This document shows positions 15,769 to 24,276 of a stretch of 37,463 nucleotides of DNA, piece by piece; the stretch's first letter is position 1; each line of letters opens with the position of its first letter. A program made the translations under genes and the position numbers. The DNA is from a virus. The notes under the pieces were generated by a model. The model searched no databases. It was not told the DNA's origin and was given only the letters and a program-made list of their open reading frames with translations. The stretch is from positions 1 to 37,463 of the IMG/VR virus record IMGVR_UViG_3300037961_006247; one strand, given 5' to 3'.

Positions 15769-16772
15769 GTAAAAAAGTAGTATTAGTAACAGGAGTAGCA
15801 GGTTTATTAGGGAGTAGATTAGCTGACTGGATAATTAACAACACAGATTATAAAGTAGTGGGTGTTGATGATTTAAGTGGAGGGTATATTGAAAATATAC
15901 CTAAAGGTGTTAAATTTTATAAATTTGATCTTAAATCTTTAAATAGAGTAGATAGTTTATTTGAAAAGTGGAAACCAGATATTGTGTACCATTTTGCAGC
16001 TTATGCAGCTGAGGGATTAAGCCCTTTTATTAGAAAATATAATTATGAAAATAATTTAATAGCATCTACAAATTTAATTACTTGTAGTATTAAACATGAT
16101 GTGAATAGATTTGTATTTGCTAGTTCAATGTCGGTTTATGGTAATAAATATGAACCACCATTTCATGAAGATTTACAACAATCACCAATTGATCCTTATG
16201 CTGTAGCTAAGTATGGAGTTGAAATGGATTTAAAAATCGCTTATGAACAACATGGTTTAAAATATACAATTGTAAGACCACATAACTTTTATGGACAAAA
16301 TCAAAATATTTGGGATAAATACAGGAATGTATTAGGAATTTGGATGTACCAAATTATGAATGGTATGCAACCAACAATATTTGGTGATGGTGAACAAGTA
16401 AGAGCATTTAGTTATGTAGATGATTCTATTATTCCATTTTGGAATGCTTCACAAAGAGATGAATGTATTGATGAAATAATTAATTTAGGTGGTATTAAAG
16501 AATATACTATAAATGAAGCATGTAATATATTAATTAAAGTTACAGGTACTGATTTAAAACCTAAGTATTTAGAAGGTAGACACGAAGCTAAACATGCTTG
16601 GTCTACTTGGGAAAAGTCAGTTGAGTTATTAGATTTTGACCACAAAATTGATTTAGAAGAAGGATTAACTAAAATGTGGGAATGGGCTCAAACACAACCT
16701 ATGAGAGAAAGATTCTTTTGGGGTGAATATGAGTTAGATAAAGGAATTTATGAATTTTGGAAAACTGAATAA
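15765..16772 (+). CDS. NAD-dependent sugar epimerase (UDP-glucose 4-epimerase-like SDR)
   Basis: A 335-residue extended SDR. The Rossmann motif GVAGLLG is at 10-16, followed by the acidic VVGVDDLSGGY strand that selects NAD. YHFAAYAAEGLSPF lies near 75-88. The serine-containing ASSMSVYG is at about 119-126 and the catalytic pair Y145-x3-K149 (DPYAVAK). The substrate-binding part contains RPHNFYGQNQNIWDKY and FGDGEQVRAFSYVDD. The length fits GalE-type enzymes. It differs markedly from the SDR encoded two genes upstream, so the module likely makes more than one sugar or carries out sequential steps. Confidence 0.87.
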   Translation: MSKKVVLVTGVAGLLGSRLADWIINNTDYKVVGVDDLSGGYIENIPKGVKFYKFDLKSLNRVDSLFEKWKPDIVYHFAAYAAEGLSPFIRKYNYENNLIASTNLITCSIKHDVNRFVFASSMSVYGNKYEPPFHEDLQQSPIDPYAVAKYGVEMDLKIAYEQHGLKYTIVRPHNFYGQNQNIWDKYRNVLGIWMYQIMNGMQPTIFGDGEQVRAFSYVDDSIIPFWNASQRDECIDEIINLGGIKEYTINEACNILIKVTGTDLKPKYLEGRHEAKHAWSTWEKSVELLDFDHKIDLEEGLTKMWEWAQTQPMRERFFWGEYELDKGIYEFWKTE

Positions 16773-16783
16773 AATAAAAAGTT

Positions 16784-17407
16784 ATGAATAATGTTTATGA
16801 TTGTACTAATGAGTTAGAAACTAAATTAGCTGAGTACACAGGAGCTCCTTATGCTGTTTGTCTTGATAATTGTAGTAATGCTATATTCTTATCATTAATG
16901 TATGAAGGAGTTAAAGGTAAAGAAATTGAAATACCAAACAGAACGTACCCATCAGTTCCATGTGAAATAATTCATGCTGGGGGTAAAATTAAATGGAAAA
17001 AAGTTAAAGGTAAAACAATAACAGGAGCCTATAATTTAGGAGGAACTAAAGTATGGGATGCAGCATTAAGTTTTACTTATGGAATGTATAAACCAAATAC
17101 ACATATGTGTTTGTCGTTTACTGGCCCATTTAAACATTTTAAATTAAGTAAAGGTGGAGCTATTATAACTGATGATCATGATGCTTACCTATGGTTTAAA
17201 CGCGCTAGATATAGTGGTAGACGTGAATGTTCTTATCATGATGATAATTTTGATATGTTAGGTTGGAATTTTTATATGATGCCTGAATTAGCAGCTAGAG
17301 GATTATTATTAATGGGTCAATTTTGGAATGGTGAAAAACCGATAAGAAATAAGGATAAAACAATGCCTTATCCTGATTTATCTAAATTCCCAATTTACAA
17401 TCAGTAG
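16784..17407 (+). CDS. DegT/DnrJ/EryC1-like aminotransferase, short form
   Basis: Resembles PLP-dependent sugar aminotransferases, which add an amino group to keto-sugars. The substrate/PLP-site segments are present: CLDNCSNAIFLSL (28-40), PNRTYPSVPCEIIHAGGKI (51-69), WDAALSFTYG (91-100) and SFTGPFKHFKLSKGGAIITD (111-130), with K117 or K120 as the likely PLP lysine. At 207 aa it is little more than half the usual 370-400. It lacks the whole C-terminal small domain, though it ends in a normal stop with no sign of a frameshifted remainder downstream. It may be a reduced enzyme, a non-catalytic relative, or a decayed gene. Confidence 0.7.
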   Translation: MNNVYDCTNELETKLAEYTGAPYAVCLDNCSNAIFLSLMYEGVKGKEIEIPNRTYPSVPCEIIHAGGKIKWKKVKGKTITGAYNLGGTKVWDAALSFTYGMYKPNTHMCLSFTGPFKHFKLSKGGAIITDDHDAYLWFKRARYSGRRECSYHDDNFDMLGWNFYMMPELAARGLLLMGQFWNGEKPIRNKDKTMPYPDLSKFPIYNQ

Positions 17408-17408
17408 T

Positions 17409-18116
17409 ATGAGTAAGAGAGTAGCAATAATGCAACCCTACTTTCTTCCATATGTAGGATATTTTCATTTAATAAACTCAGTAGATGAGTTTGTAATTTA
17501 TGATAATATCCAATATACTAAAAAAGGTTGGATTAATAGAAATAGAATATTAGTTAATGGTAGTGATAAAATATTAACATTACCTATAAAAAAGGACTCT
17601 GATTATTTAGATGTTAAAGATAGATTTTTAGCTGATAGTTGGAGTAAGGAAAAAATAAAAATGCTAAATCAAATTAAAGCTGCTTATCGAAAAGCACCTT
17701 ATTATGATAGAGTATTTCCTATTATTAGTTCAATTTTTGAATTACCTAATACTAATTTATTTGAATTTATATTAGGAAGTTTACATTTATTAAATTCATA
17801 TTTAAGAGTTGATACTAAAATAACAGTATCATCAGATGTAAATATAGATCATACATTAAGATCAAGAGATAAAGTAATAGCTATATGTAAAGAATTAAAT
17901 GCTGACACTTACATAAATGCTATTGGTGGTCAAGAATTATATGATGTTCAGGATTTTAAAAATGAAGGTTTAGATTTAAAATTTATTAAATCACCTCCTT
18001 TAAATTATAAACAATATAATAATGAATTTGTTCCTTGGCTTTCTATTTTAGATGTTTTAATGTTTAATAAAAGACAAGATATAACGGATTATTTAAATGA
18101 ATATACTTTAGTATGA
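17409..18116 (+). CDS. WbqC-like family protein
   Basis: A 235-residue protein. The start VAIMQPYFLPYVGYFHLINS, followed by DEFVIYDNIQYTKKGWINRNRI and a THL-like LTLPIKKDSDYL, is the recognisable WbqC family signature. The family is found in O-antigen and capsule loci, where members are thought to help modify sugars such as N-acylated amino sugars. The reaction is not well established. Length matches the family (about 220-240). It starts one base after the DegT-like gene and overlaps the next gene by four bases. The pairing with an aminotransferase-like gene is consistent with amino-sugar work. Confidence 0.88.
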   Translation: MSKRVAIMQPYFLPYVGYFHLINSVDEFVIYDNIQYTKKGWINRNRILVNGSDKILTLPIKKDSDYLDVKDRFLADSWSKEKIKMLNQIKAAYRKAPYYDRVFPIISSIFELPNTNLFEFILGSLHLLNSYLRVDTKITVSSDVNIDHTLRSRDKVIAICKELNADTYINAIGGQELYDVQDFKNEGLDLKFIKSPPLNYKQYNNEFVPWLSILDVLMFNKRQDITDYLNEYTLV

Positions 18117-19078
18117 AATGGAAAAAATTAGGTCAAGTATTTGATCCAACAAAGTGGAATGATGGTATAAAGAGAGATTGGATGAAGTCCCATTCACAAT
18201 CAGTTAGTACTTTAATTAAAGATGATTGTGTTAGAGTTTATTTTGCTTGCAGACCAGAAAGGGAAGATGATGGTGAAATGAGTTCAAATACTACATGGTT
18301 AGAATTAGATAGAAATGATTTAACTAAAGTATTACGTGTATCAGATAAACCTGTAATGCCTTTAGGTGATATTGGTGCTTTTGATGAACATTCAATTTAC
18401 CCTTCATCTATTATTCAAGAAGGTGATAATATTAATCTCTATTATGCTGGTTGGTACAGATGTAAGTCAGTTCCATTTAATTGTTCTATAGGATTAGCTA
18501 CCAGTAAAGATGGTGGTGATACTTTTGAAAGATATGGAAGAGGTCCAATATTAGGCCCTTCTGCAAATGAACCTTATGTTATTAGTGGGCCTAAAATAAG
18601 AAAATTTGGAAATTCATATATTTTATTTTATCTTGCTGGAGAAAAATGGATAAACCATAATAATAGACCAGAAATAATTTATAAAATTAAAATGGCATTT
18701 TCTAAAGATGGTATTAATTGGTTAAAACATGACCAAAATATTATTGATGATATTTTAGGACCTAATGAATGTCAAGCAGGGCCTGATGTATTTTATAAAG
18801 ATGGAAAGTATCATATGTATTTTGTTTATAGAGAAGGTTTAGATTTTAGAAGCAAAAAAGGAAGAGGATATAAAATTGGATATGCCCACTCTACTAATTT
18901 AATAAATTGGATAAGAGATGATGAAAATGTAGGAATTGATTACTCAGATGAAGGTTGGGATAGTAAAATGCATCATTACCCTCATGTATTTCAGTTAGAT
19001 GATAAATGGTATATGCTTTATAATGGAAACGAATTTGGTAAATATGGATTTGGATTGGCAGTATTAGAAGATGAATAA
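18113..19078 (+). CDS. Glycosidase-like five-bladed propeller protein (GH43/GH32/GH130-like)
   Basis: A 321-residue protein. Repeated blade sequences are visible: VRVYFACRPE, INLYYAGWYRCK, YILFYLAGEKW, YHMYFVYREGL and WYMLYNGNEFGKYG. Each is a beta strand pattern followed by a polar turn, as in GH43/GH32/GH130-type propellers. SIGLATSKDGGDTFERYG and IGYAHSTNLINW are family-typical phrases. Acidic residues suitable for catalysis occur (for example in FDEHSIYPSS and AGPDVFYKDG), but I cannot assign them. There is no signal peptide, so it acts in the cytoplasm. In a surface-glycan cluster such proteins may be phosphorylases or glycosyltransferase-like accessory enzymes. Confidence 0.72.
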   Translation: MKWKKLGQVFDPTKWNDGIKRDWMKSHSQSVSTLIKDDCVRVYFACRPEREDDGEMSSNTTWLELDRNDLTKVLRVSDKPVMPLGDIGAFDEHSIYPSSIIQEGDNINLYYAGWYRCKSVPFNCSIGLATSKDGGDTFERYGRGPILGPSANEPYVISGPKIRKFGNSYILFYLAGEKWINHNNRPEIIYKIKMAFSKDGINWLKHDQNIIDDILGPNECQAGPDVFYKDGKYHMYFVYREGLDFRSKKGRGYKIGYAHSTNLINWIRDDENVGIDYSDEGWDSKMHHYPHVFQLDDKWYMLYNGNEFGKYGFGLAVLEDE

Positions 19079-20219
19079 ATCAACATTAGCACATATAAGA
19101 AATCATTTAGAGGTATGTAAAAATAATTTTATACCTAAATTAACTGCTTATGTAAATTTAACAGAGTATTCCCAAAAAATATTTTTAAGTGCTGATAAAT
19201 TTGAACGATTTAAAGATAATGAGTTAATAGGATTAATTGCAGCATATCCTAATGAAAATAAAAAAATTGCATTTATTACTAATGTAAGTGTAGATAAAAC
19301 ACATAGTAAAAAAGGAATAGGTACTTCATTATTAAATGAGTGTATTGAATACTATAAAAATAAAAAATATGAAGGAATTAATTTAGAAGTATTTAGACAG
19401 AATAAAAATGCTATAAATTTTTACTTAAAACATAATTTTAAAATAATAAAAAACGACGAAGAAAAAATAATAACAATGGGTATTAAATTAGAAAGAGATT
19501 ACAATAAAGAGTTTAAAGATACTGAAACGCATAAATATGCTTATAATTTTGATTTTGATGTAATGCATCCTTATATGATAAAATCATTTGAACCATATTT
19601 TGTTGATGGTAATTGTTTAGAATTAGGAAGTTTTAAAGGAGATTTTACTAAAAGATTACTTCCTTATTTTGATTACATTACTTGTGTAGAAGCTTCATCT
19701 GAGGCAATCAATGAAGCTAAAGAAAAAATAGGAAATGAGGTTAGATGGGTTGAAGGTAGATTTGAAGATATAAAATTACCTACTAAATATGATAATATTA
19801 TTATCACTCATGTACTAGAACATATAGAAAAACCAGTAGAACTTCTTAAAAAAATTAAAGACGAGTGGCTATCAGATAAAGGAAAATTATTTATAGTTGT
19901 TCCAAATGCTAATGCCCCATCAAGACAAATTGCAGTTAAAATGGGATTGATACCTCATAATACTTCAATTACACCTAGAGAAAAAGAACATGGACATCAT
20001 ATAACTTATACTTTAGATGTTTTAGATAGCCATGCTATTGAAGCTGGGTTAAATGTTACTAATAGGTCAGGAATATTTTTTAAAGCACTAGCTAATTTTC
20101 AATGGGATAAAATCTTAAAAACAGATATAATAAATAAAGATTATCTAGATGGATGTTATGCTCTAGGTCAACAATACCCAGATTTATGTTCAAGTATAAT
20201 GTTAGTTTGTAAGAAATAA
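19071..20219 (+). CDS. Fusion: GNAT acetyltransferase plus class I methyltransferase
   Basis: A 382-aa bifunctional protein. Residues about 10-139 form a GNAT N-acetyltransferase: NVSVDKTHSKKGIGTSLLNE at 71-90 holds the acetyl-CoA loop, and LEVFRQNKNAINFYLKHNF at 105-123 is the typical C-terminal part. Residues about 160-382 form a SAM methyltransferase: motif I LELGSFKGDF at 183-192, CVEASSEAI after it, then NIIITHVLEHIEKP and LFIVVPNANA. The latter half resembles the methyltransferases found in O-antigen clusters. It overlaps the neighbour genes by 8 and 1 bases. The two activities may acylate and methylate the same sugar, which is inference. No internal start suggests separate translation. 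Confidence 0.82.
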   Translation: MNKSTLAHIRNHLEVCKNNFIPKLTAYVNLTEYSQKIFLSADKFERFKDNELIGLIAAYPNENKKIAFITNVSVDKTHSKKGIGTSLLNECIEYYKNKKYEGINLEVFRQNKNAINFYLKHNFKIIKNDEEKIITMGIKLERDYNKEFKDTETHKYAYNFDFDVMHPYMIKSFEPYFVDGNCLELGSFKGDFTKRLLPYFDYITCVEASSEAINEAKEKIGNEVRWVEGRFEDIKLPTKYDNIIITHVLEHIEKPVELLKKIKDEWLSDKGKLFIVVPNANAPSRQIAVKMGLIPHNTSITPREKEHGHHITYTLDVLDSHAIEAGLNVTNRSGIFFKALANFQWDKILKTDIINKDYLDGCYALGQQYPDLCSSIMLVCKK

Positions 20220-20890
20220 TGAAAATACACATATATTACAGACATGCTTCAAATTGTGTAGTAAGAAATAGACCTCATTGGTTTACATTTGAAAAATGTT
20301 GGAAAAATTTACTTAAAACTATTGAAGGTAAAGATAATATTAATTTAACTTTAGCTTTAGATGGTAATATAGAAGATGATTTTACAAAAAATTATAGAGA
20401 TAAATTTGAATTATTTCCTACTAATCATCGTTCAAGTTTGTTGTCATATAGGGATCTATTAAAACATATCCAGAATACTAAGATGGATAAAGATGATCTT
20501 ATATATTTTGTTGAAAATGATTATTTACATTTAGATAATTGGGTTGATAAAGTAATTGATTTATTTTCATCTTACAAATCCTTAAATTATGTTTCTTTAT
20601 ATGATCATAATGATAAGTACATGCCTATGTATGATAATTTAGCATCAAAAGTAATAACCTCAAAAACACATCACTGGAGGACAACACCTAGTACTTGTGG
20701 TACTTTTATTATCACAAGAGATATGTTTGATCAAGATTATGATGTTTGGGAAAATGCGGTTGGAGACCATAATACTTTTATGTATCTTAATCAAGAAAGA
20801 CAAAGATATGTACTAACCCCAATACCAGGATTAGCTACACATTGTATGGAGGGATTATTATCACCTACTATAAATTGGGAACTTGTATGA
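20219..20890 (+). CDS. Glycosyltransferase-like protein (GT-A fold)
   Basis: A 223-residue protein. The N-terminal IHIYYRHASNCVVRNRPHWF contains a nucleotide-sugar entry pattern, and DLIYFVENDYLHLDNWVDKV near 96-115 gives an acidic END triad where GT-A enzymes hold the metal. WRTTPSTCGTFIITRDMF and VGDHNTFMYLNQERQ follow. This is consistent with a family like the GT2-related transferases of phage glycan clusters, but similarity is not strong enough to name the sugar. The stop overlaps the next start in ATGA. Confidence 0.7.
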   Translation: MKIHIYYRHASNCVVRNRPHWFTFEKCWKNLLKTIEGKDNINLTLALDGNIEDDFTKNYRDKFELFPTNHRSSLLSYRDLLKHIQNTKMDKDDLIYFVENDYLHLDNWVDKVIDLFSSYKSLNYVSLYDHNDKYMPMYDNLASKVITSKTHHWRTTPSTCGTFIITRDMFDQDYDVWENAVGDHNTFMYLNQERQRYVLTPIPGLATHCMEGLLSPTINWELV

Positions 20891-21519
20891 AAACAGATTT
20901 AAACGAAAAACTAGAAAACATATATAATCAAACTAAATCCTTTGATATACGTGAACATTTATATACTTTAAAAAAATATGCTTCATTAAGTAATCATGTA
21001 ACTGAAATGGGAGTTAGAGGAGTAGTTTCAACTTGGGCACTTTTAGCAGGTAAACCAAAGGTATTAAGATCATATGATATAACTCACCCTAGAGAATTTC
21101 AAGCAGCAAATGAACTAAATGATGTAATTAATATAGCTAATGAACATTACATTGATTATAGATTTATACAAAAAAATGTTTTAGAAGCTAATATAGCACC
21201 AACAGATTTATTATTTATAGATACTTGGCATGTTTATAAACAAATGAAAGCCGAATTGAAATTACACTCTCCTAAAGTACGTAAATGGATAATTATGCAT
21301 GATACTTCAAGTTGTGAGTTTGTTGATGAAGTAGGTTATGAAAAACATTTAGGATGGGATAACCCCAGACCTGAGGGTTTTCCTAGGGGTAAAGGTATTT
21401 GGCCTGCTATTGAAGAATTTTTAAAGGTTAATGAACAAAATTGGAGAATTAAGGAAAGATTTTATAATTGTCAAGGATTAACTGTGTTAGAAAGAGTATC
21501 AAATAAAAAAACTTATTAG
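20887..21519 (+). CDS. Methyltransferase-like protein (Methyltransf_24 / cephalosporin hydroxylase-like)
   Basis: A 210-aa protein if started at 20887 (MKTDLNEKLENIY), where ATG overlaps the upstream TGA. An earlier ATG at 20842 would force a 49-base overlap and add residues that look non-homologous, so I prefer 20887. The Rossmann motif is VTEMGVRGVVSTWALL and the metal/cofactor region LLFIDTWHVYKQMKAELKLHS, then WIIMHDTSSCEF. This layout is shared by SAM methyltransferases acting on sugars and by the related cephalosporin hydroxylase group. Function is inferred from fold only. Confidence 0.68.
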   Translation: MKTDLNEKLENIYNQTKSFDIREHLYTLKKYASLSNHVTEMGVRGVVSTWALLAGKPKVLRSYDITHPREFQAANELNDVINIANEHYIDYRFIQKNVLEANIAPTDLLFIDTWHVYKQMKAELKLHSPKVRKWIIMHDTSSCEFVDEVGYEKHLGWDNPRPEGFPRGKGIWPAIEEFLKVNEQNWRIKERFYNCQGLTVLERVSNKKTY

Positions 21520-22229
21520 TGGATATAGATTTTATAAATAATATAGTAACAGAAGTTAGAAAAAATAAAGTAACTATGGTTAGTGAACCTTTATTTCAAA
21601 CTACTATTAGAAATTATTATAACATCAATTCTATTCAAGGTGATATTGTTGAATGTGGTGTTTGGAGAGGTGGTTATTCTGTATTTTTGAGTCATCTATT
21701 TAAAGATAGAACAATATGGGTTTGTGATTCATTTGAAGGTTTTCAATCATTAAAAGATGCAAAGTATAACAAATTAACATACTCAGATCCTGTTAATGGA
21801 TTAACTGAGAGATTTCAAAAAGGCAATAATATGGGTATGGATGTGTCATTACTAGATGTACAGAATGTATTTAAACAATTTAATTTAGAAAATGACCCAA
21901 GGATAAATTTTGTAAAAGGGTTTGTTAATAAAACATTACCTAATATTAACATTAATAAAATTGCTTTATTAAGAATAGACGTAGATGGTTATTCACCTAC
22001 AAGAGAAGTATTAGATTATTTATATGATAAAGTTGAAAAAGGTGGGATGATTATATTTGATGATTTATGTTTATCTGAGGCCGCGGCAGCAGTAAAAGAT
22101 TGGATGATAGAAAAAAATATACCTTTAGAAGTACATAACCCCTATAATGATAAAATATATTCACTAAATGAAGTTGTAACACAATCAGAATCAGGATATT
22201 ATACAGGATCCTATATAATAAAAAAATAA
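21519..22229 (+). CDS. TylF/MycF-type O-methyltransferase
   Basis: A metal-dependent SAM O-methyltransferase; named members methylate sugar hydroxyls on macrolides. The 236 aa start at a GTG (21519) sharing a base with the previous TAG, in the same frame as the conserved N-terminal region. Motifs: GDIVECGVWRGGYSVFL (about 41-57), VWVCDSFEGFQSL-type acidic loop (WVCDSFEGF), and the metal site LLRIDVDGYSPTREVLDYLY followed by KGGMIIFDDL. These match the family closely. It is placed among glycan genes, which fits a sugar-methylating role. Confidence 0.88.
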   Translation: MDIDFINNIVTEVRKNKVTMVSEPLFQTTIRNYYNINSIQGDIVECGVWRGGYSVFLSHLFKDRTIWVCDSFEGFQSLKDAKYNKLTYSDPVNGLTERFQKGNNMGMDVSLLDVQNVFKQFNLENDPRINFVKGFVNKTLPNININKIALLRIDVDGYSPTREVLDYLYDKVEKGGMIIFDDLCLSEAAAAVKDWMIEKNIPLEVHNPYNDKIYSLNEVVTQSESGYYTGSYIIKK

Positions 22230-22230
22230 T

Positions 22231-23028
22231 ATGATAAGTTTAATTATACCAACATATAGAAACCCAGAGTATTTAGATATTTGTCTAAAATCAGCTACTG
22301 AACAACAATCAAATAAAAATGAAATTATTGTAGCTGTAGATGGTTATTATGAAGAAAGTAAATATATTTTAGATAAATATAAAGATGATATTAATGTACT
22401 TGATTTAGGAGAAAATCAAGGGATGCAACAAGCACTTAATTTAGCTGTTATGCATGCTACTAATGAAATTATTTTTATAGTAAATGATGATAATGTTTTT
22501 TGTAGTAAATGGGATGATGAAATTATTAAATCATTAGAAGGTAGAGAAAAAACAGTGCTTACTTTAAATCAAATAGAACCAACTGGCCCTGGTATATTTA
22601 AATTCCCAGTTAAAGACTTTGGTAAAAACCCAAAAGAATTTGATTATAAAGAATTTATTAAATATGAAAATTCAATTAAAAAAGAAGAATTAACAATAGA
22701 TGGTGGTATATTTCCATTTGCTATGTACAAAAAATATTATATGGCTGCAGGTGGGTTTGATACAATATATCAATCTCCATTTATATGTGACTGGGATTTC
22801 TTTTTAAAATTAGATTTGATGGGGTTAGGATTTGTAAGAACTCATAATGCGCATTTATATCATTTTGGAAGCACAGCTACTAAAAATGGTAAAGAAGGTG
22901 TTAGATTTAAATCAACTGAGGCACCAGCAGCTCAAACGTTTTTTTATAAGTGGGGTATGCCTCCACAATTATTTGAAAACAATTCTCATAGACCTAAGAA
23001 CGAATTAATTAGAGGGATAAAATTTTAA
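22231..23028 (+). CDS. Glycosyltransferase family 2
   Basis: A 265-residue cytoplasmic GT-A enzyme. The N-terminus MISLIIPTYRNPEYLDICLK is the classical GT2 start. NDDN sits in IIFIVNDDNVFCSKWDD as the metal-binding triad (about 89-92). GGFDTIYQSPFICDWDFFLK near 178-198 is the acceptor-site segment. The length is normal for short GT2 enzymes. It ends the continuous glycan module, with nine bases before the next gene. The sugar and linkage are unknown. Confidence 0.88.
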   Translation: MISLIIPTYRNPEYLDICLKSATEQQSNKNEIIVAVDGYYEESKYILDKYKDDINVLDLGENQGMQQALNLAVMHATNEIIFIVNDDNVFCSKWDDEIIKSLEGREKTVLTLNQIEPTGPGIFKFPVKDFGKNPKEFDYKEFIKYENSIKKEELTIDGGIFPFAMYKKYYMAAGGFDTIYQSPFICDWDFFLKLDLMGLGFVRTHNAHLYHFGSTATKNGKEGVRFKSTEAPAAQTFFYKWGMPPQLFENNSHRPKNELIRGIKF

Positions 23029-23037
23029 ATATTTATA

Positions 23038-23388
23038 ATGGAATCCCTAAATACACTACATATGGAAAAAGAAGATAAAAAAATGGAAAGAGAAGCTGTA
23101 TTTATTGAGATTGACTGGGAAAATCAAGAGGATTTAATCGAGTTATCTAAAAGCCCTAAATTTAAAGATTTTGTATTAAAAGAGTCATATAAAGCTATTG
23201 TATATGCTCTAAAAAATAATCTACCTAAAGCTGAGTTATTTAATATATTTAATTTATCAGTTATAGTAGAAATAAATAGATCTCAATTTAAAAAACCATT
23301 AAAGAAAATGATGCAAATGTTAATTGAAGAAGAGAGATATGAGGCATGTAATAAACTTAAAAAATTAATAGAAAAATATGAGTTATAA
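23038..23388 (+). CDS. Small protein with a C-terminal UVR-like motif
   Basis: A 116-residue helical protein. The last 30 residues, MMQMLIEEERYEACNKLKKL ahead of IEKYEL, resemble the UVR domain of UvrB/UvrC and ClpC adaptors, a helical hairpin used for protein contacts. The first part contains IDWENQEDLIELSKSPKFKDF. Starts at 23062 or 23083 are also possible because Met codons lie there and the first residues look unconserved. The function may be regulatory. The UVR resemblance is short. Confidence 0.55.
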   Translation: MESLNTLHMEKEDKKMEREAVFIEIDWENQEDLIELSKSPKFKDFVLKESYKAIVYALKNNLPKAELFNIFNLSVIVEINRSQFKKPLKKMMQMLIEEERYEACNKLKKLIEKYEL

Positions 23389-23539
23389 GTACAAATACTT
23401 TATTAAAAGTGATCCAAAAAAAGAACAAGTAGGAGTTGTAAATGCTGTAAACATCCAAGAAGCTAAAAAAATAGCTGCTGGTAGGAAAAAGATTAATGTA
23501 GAGTCATTTAACAATTTATTTGACGTAGAAAAACTATAA
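23378..23539 (+). CDS. Tiny protein, 53 aa
   Basis: A short ORF overlapping the preceding gene by 11 bases. It reads MSYKYKYFIKSDPKKEQ, with a middle VNAVNIQEAKKIAAGRKKIN and an acidic-hydrophobic end (FNNLFDVEKL). The pattern KYKYFIK...VNAVNIQEAKKIAAGRK suggests a short beta-alpha unit, as seen in small phage proteins with DUF-like folds. The stop lies two bases before the next ATG. No family is named. Confidence 0.5.
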   Translation: MSYKYKYFIKSDPKKEQVGVVNAVNIQEAKKIAAGRKKINVESFNNLFDVEKL

Positions 23540-23540
23540 T

Positions 23541-23948
23541 ATGGGACATGATATCCAAGGTAAAGAAGAAATTCAAAAATTATTTAAAGCAATGCTAGGT
23601 ACAGAAGTTAGTGTTAGAGATAATTTTGATGAAAACGAAGAAAAAATTTTCGGTACATTAATAAATAAACTTATTGATGCTGATACTATGGAAAATGAAT
23701 TGGCTTCAATAGGTGGTATTGATGCTAAAAAATTAACAGATCCACTTTGGATTGTTGTTGAAGGTTATATGGCAATGATATATGGTGAAGAAGCTACTAA
23801 AGTAATTTTATGGTATATCTATGATAGAGTTGATGCAGATGGTTCAATTATTCCTTTAGAAGGGAAAGATGGTAAACCATTTTATCTTAAAAACACCAGT
23901 GATTTATGGAGTTATATTAAATATAAATCCCCAACTTCCCCTAAATAA
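23541..23948 (+). CDS. Hypothetical acidic protein
   Basis: A 135-residue soluble protein. It has a helical first half (KEEIQKLFKAMLG, EEKIFGTLINKLIDADTMENELASIGGID), then a segment reading LTDPLWIVVEGYMAMIYGEEATKVILWYIYDRVDADGSIIPL. It is notable for the invariant-looking ILWYIYDRVDADGS patch. I have an impression that similar proteins occur in T4-like marine phages, but I cannot name one. A promoter follows its stop. Confidence 0.6.
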   Translation: MGHDIQGKEEIQKLFKAMLGTEVSVRDNFDENEEKIFGTLINKLIDADTMENELASIGGIDAKKLTDPLWIVVEGYMAMIYGEEATKVILWYIYDRVDADGSIIPLEGKDGKPFYLKNTSDLWSYIKYKSPTSPK

Positions 23949-23950
23949 GC

Positions 23951-23981
23951 TTGGATTTTTTAGTTTTTTTATGTATATTTA
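23951..23981 (+). promoter_or_regulatory. Promoter of the TTTGG-N19-TATATTTA family
   Basis: CTTGG at 23950-23954 and TATATTTA at 23974-23981 leave exactly 20 nt between TTG and TATA. This copy has ATG instead of TTCG before the box. The first downstream gene (24028) starts 46 nt later, leaving a longer leader than at the other copies. It would drive the zinc-ribbon and HTH-HNH genes and possibly the RmlB-like gene. Confidence 0.7.
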
Positions 23982-24027
23982 CGTATAAGTTTATAGTTAT
24001 ACTGTAGTATAAATTAAATTAAAACTA

Positions 24028-24276
24028 ATGGAAATGAAAATGATACCTTGTACAGCTTGTGGGGCACCTATGCCTGAATTAAGATTAACCAAATTTGGAT
24101 ATAAAGTTTGTGTTAATTGTTCAACTATAGGCGCATATAAAGCAGTTAGTACAATTAATGGGGAAGGTGACCATACATGGAATGATATCCAAATAATGAC
24201 CCCAGATCAAGTTGAAGTTTTTGAAAAAAGTCAAAAACCAATAAAACTTGATTCATATAAAAATTTAGATGCCTAA
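24028..24276 (+). CDS. Zinc-ribbon protein, putative regulator
   Basis: An 82-residue protein. C8-x2-C11 and C28-x2-C31 (MIPCTACGAPMPELR ... GYKVCVNC) form a treble-clef or zinc-ribbon finger. The remainder is NGEGDHTWNDIQIMTPDQVEVFE. Such short fingers often contact transcription or replication machinery. It sits just after a strong promoter and overlaps the HTH-HNH gene by eight bases, suggesting linked expression. No named family. Confidence 0.6.
   Translation: MEMKMIPCTACGAPMPELRLTKFGYKVCVNCSTIGAYKAVSTINGEGDHTWNDIQIMTPDQVEVFEKSQKPIKLDSYKNLDA

Noticed and set aside
20842-20886. Earlier ATG for the methyltransferase-like gene
   Set aside because: It needs a 49-base overlap with the upstream gene, whereas ATG 20887 gives the usual ATGA junction.
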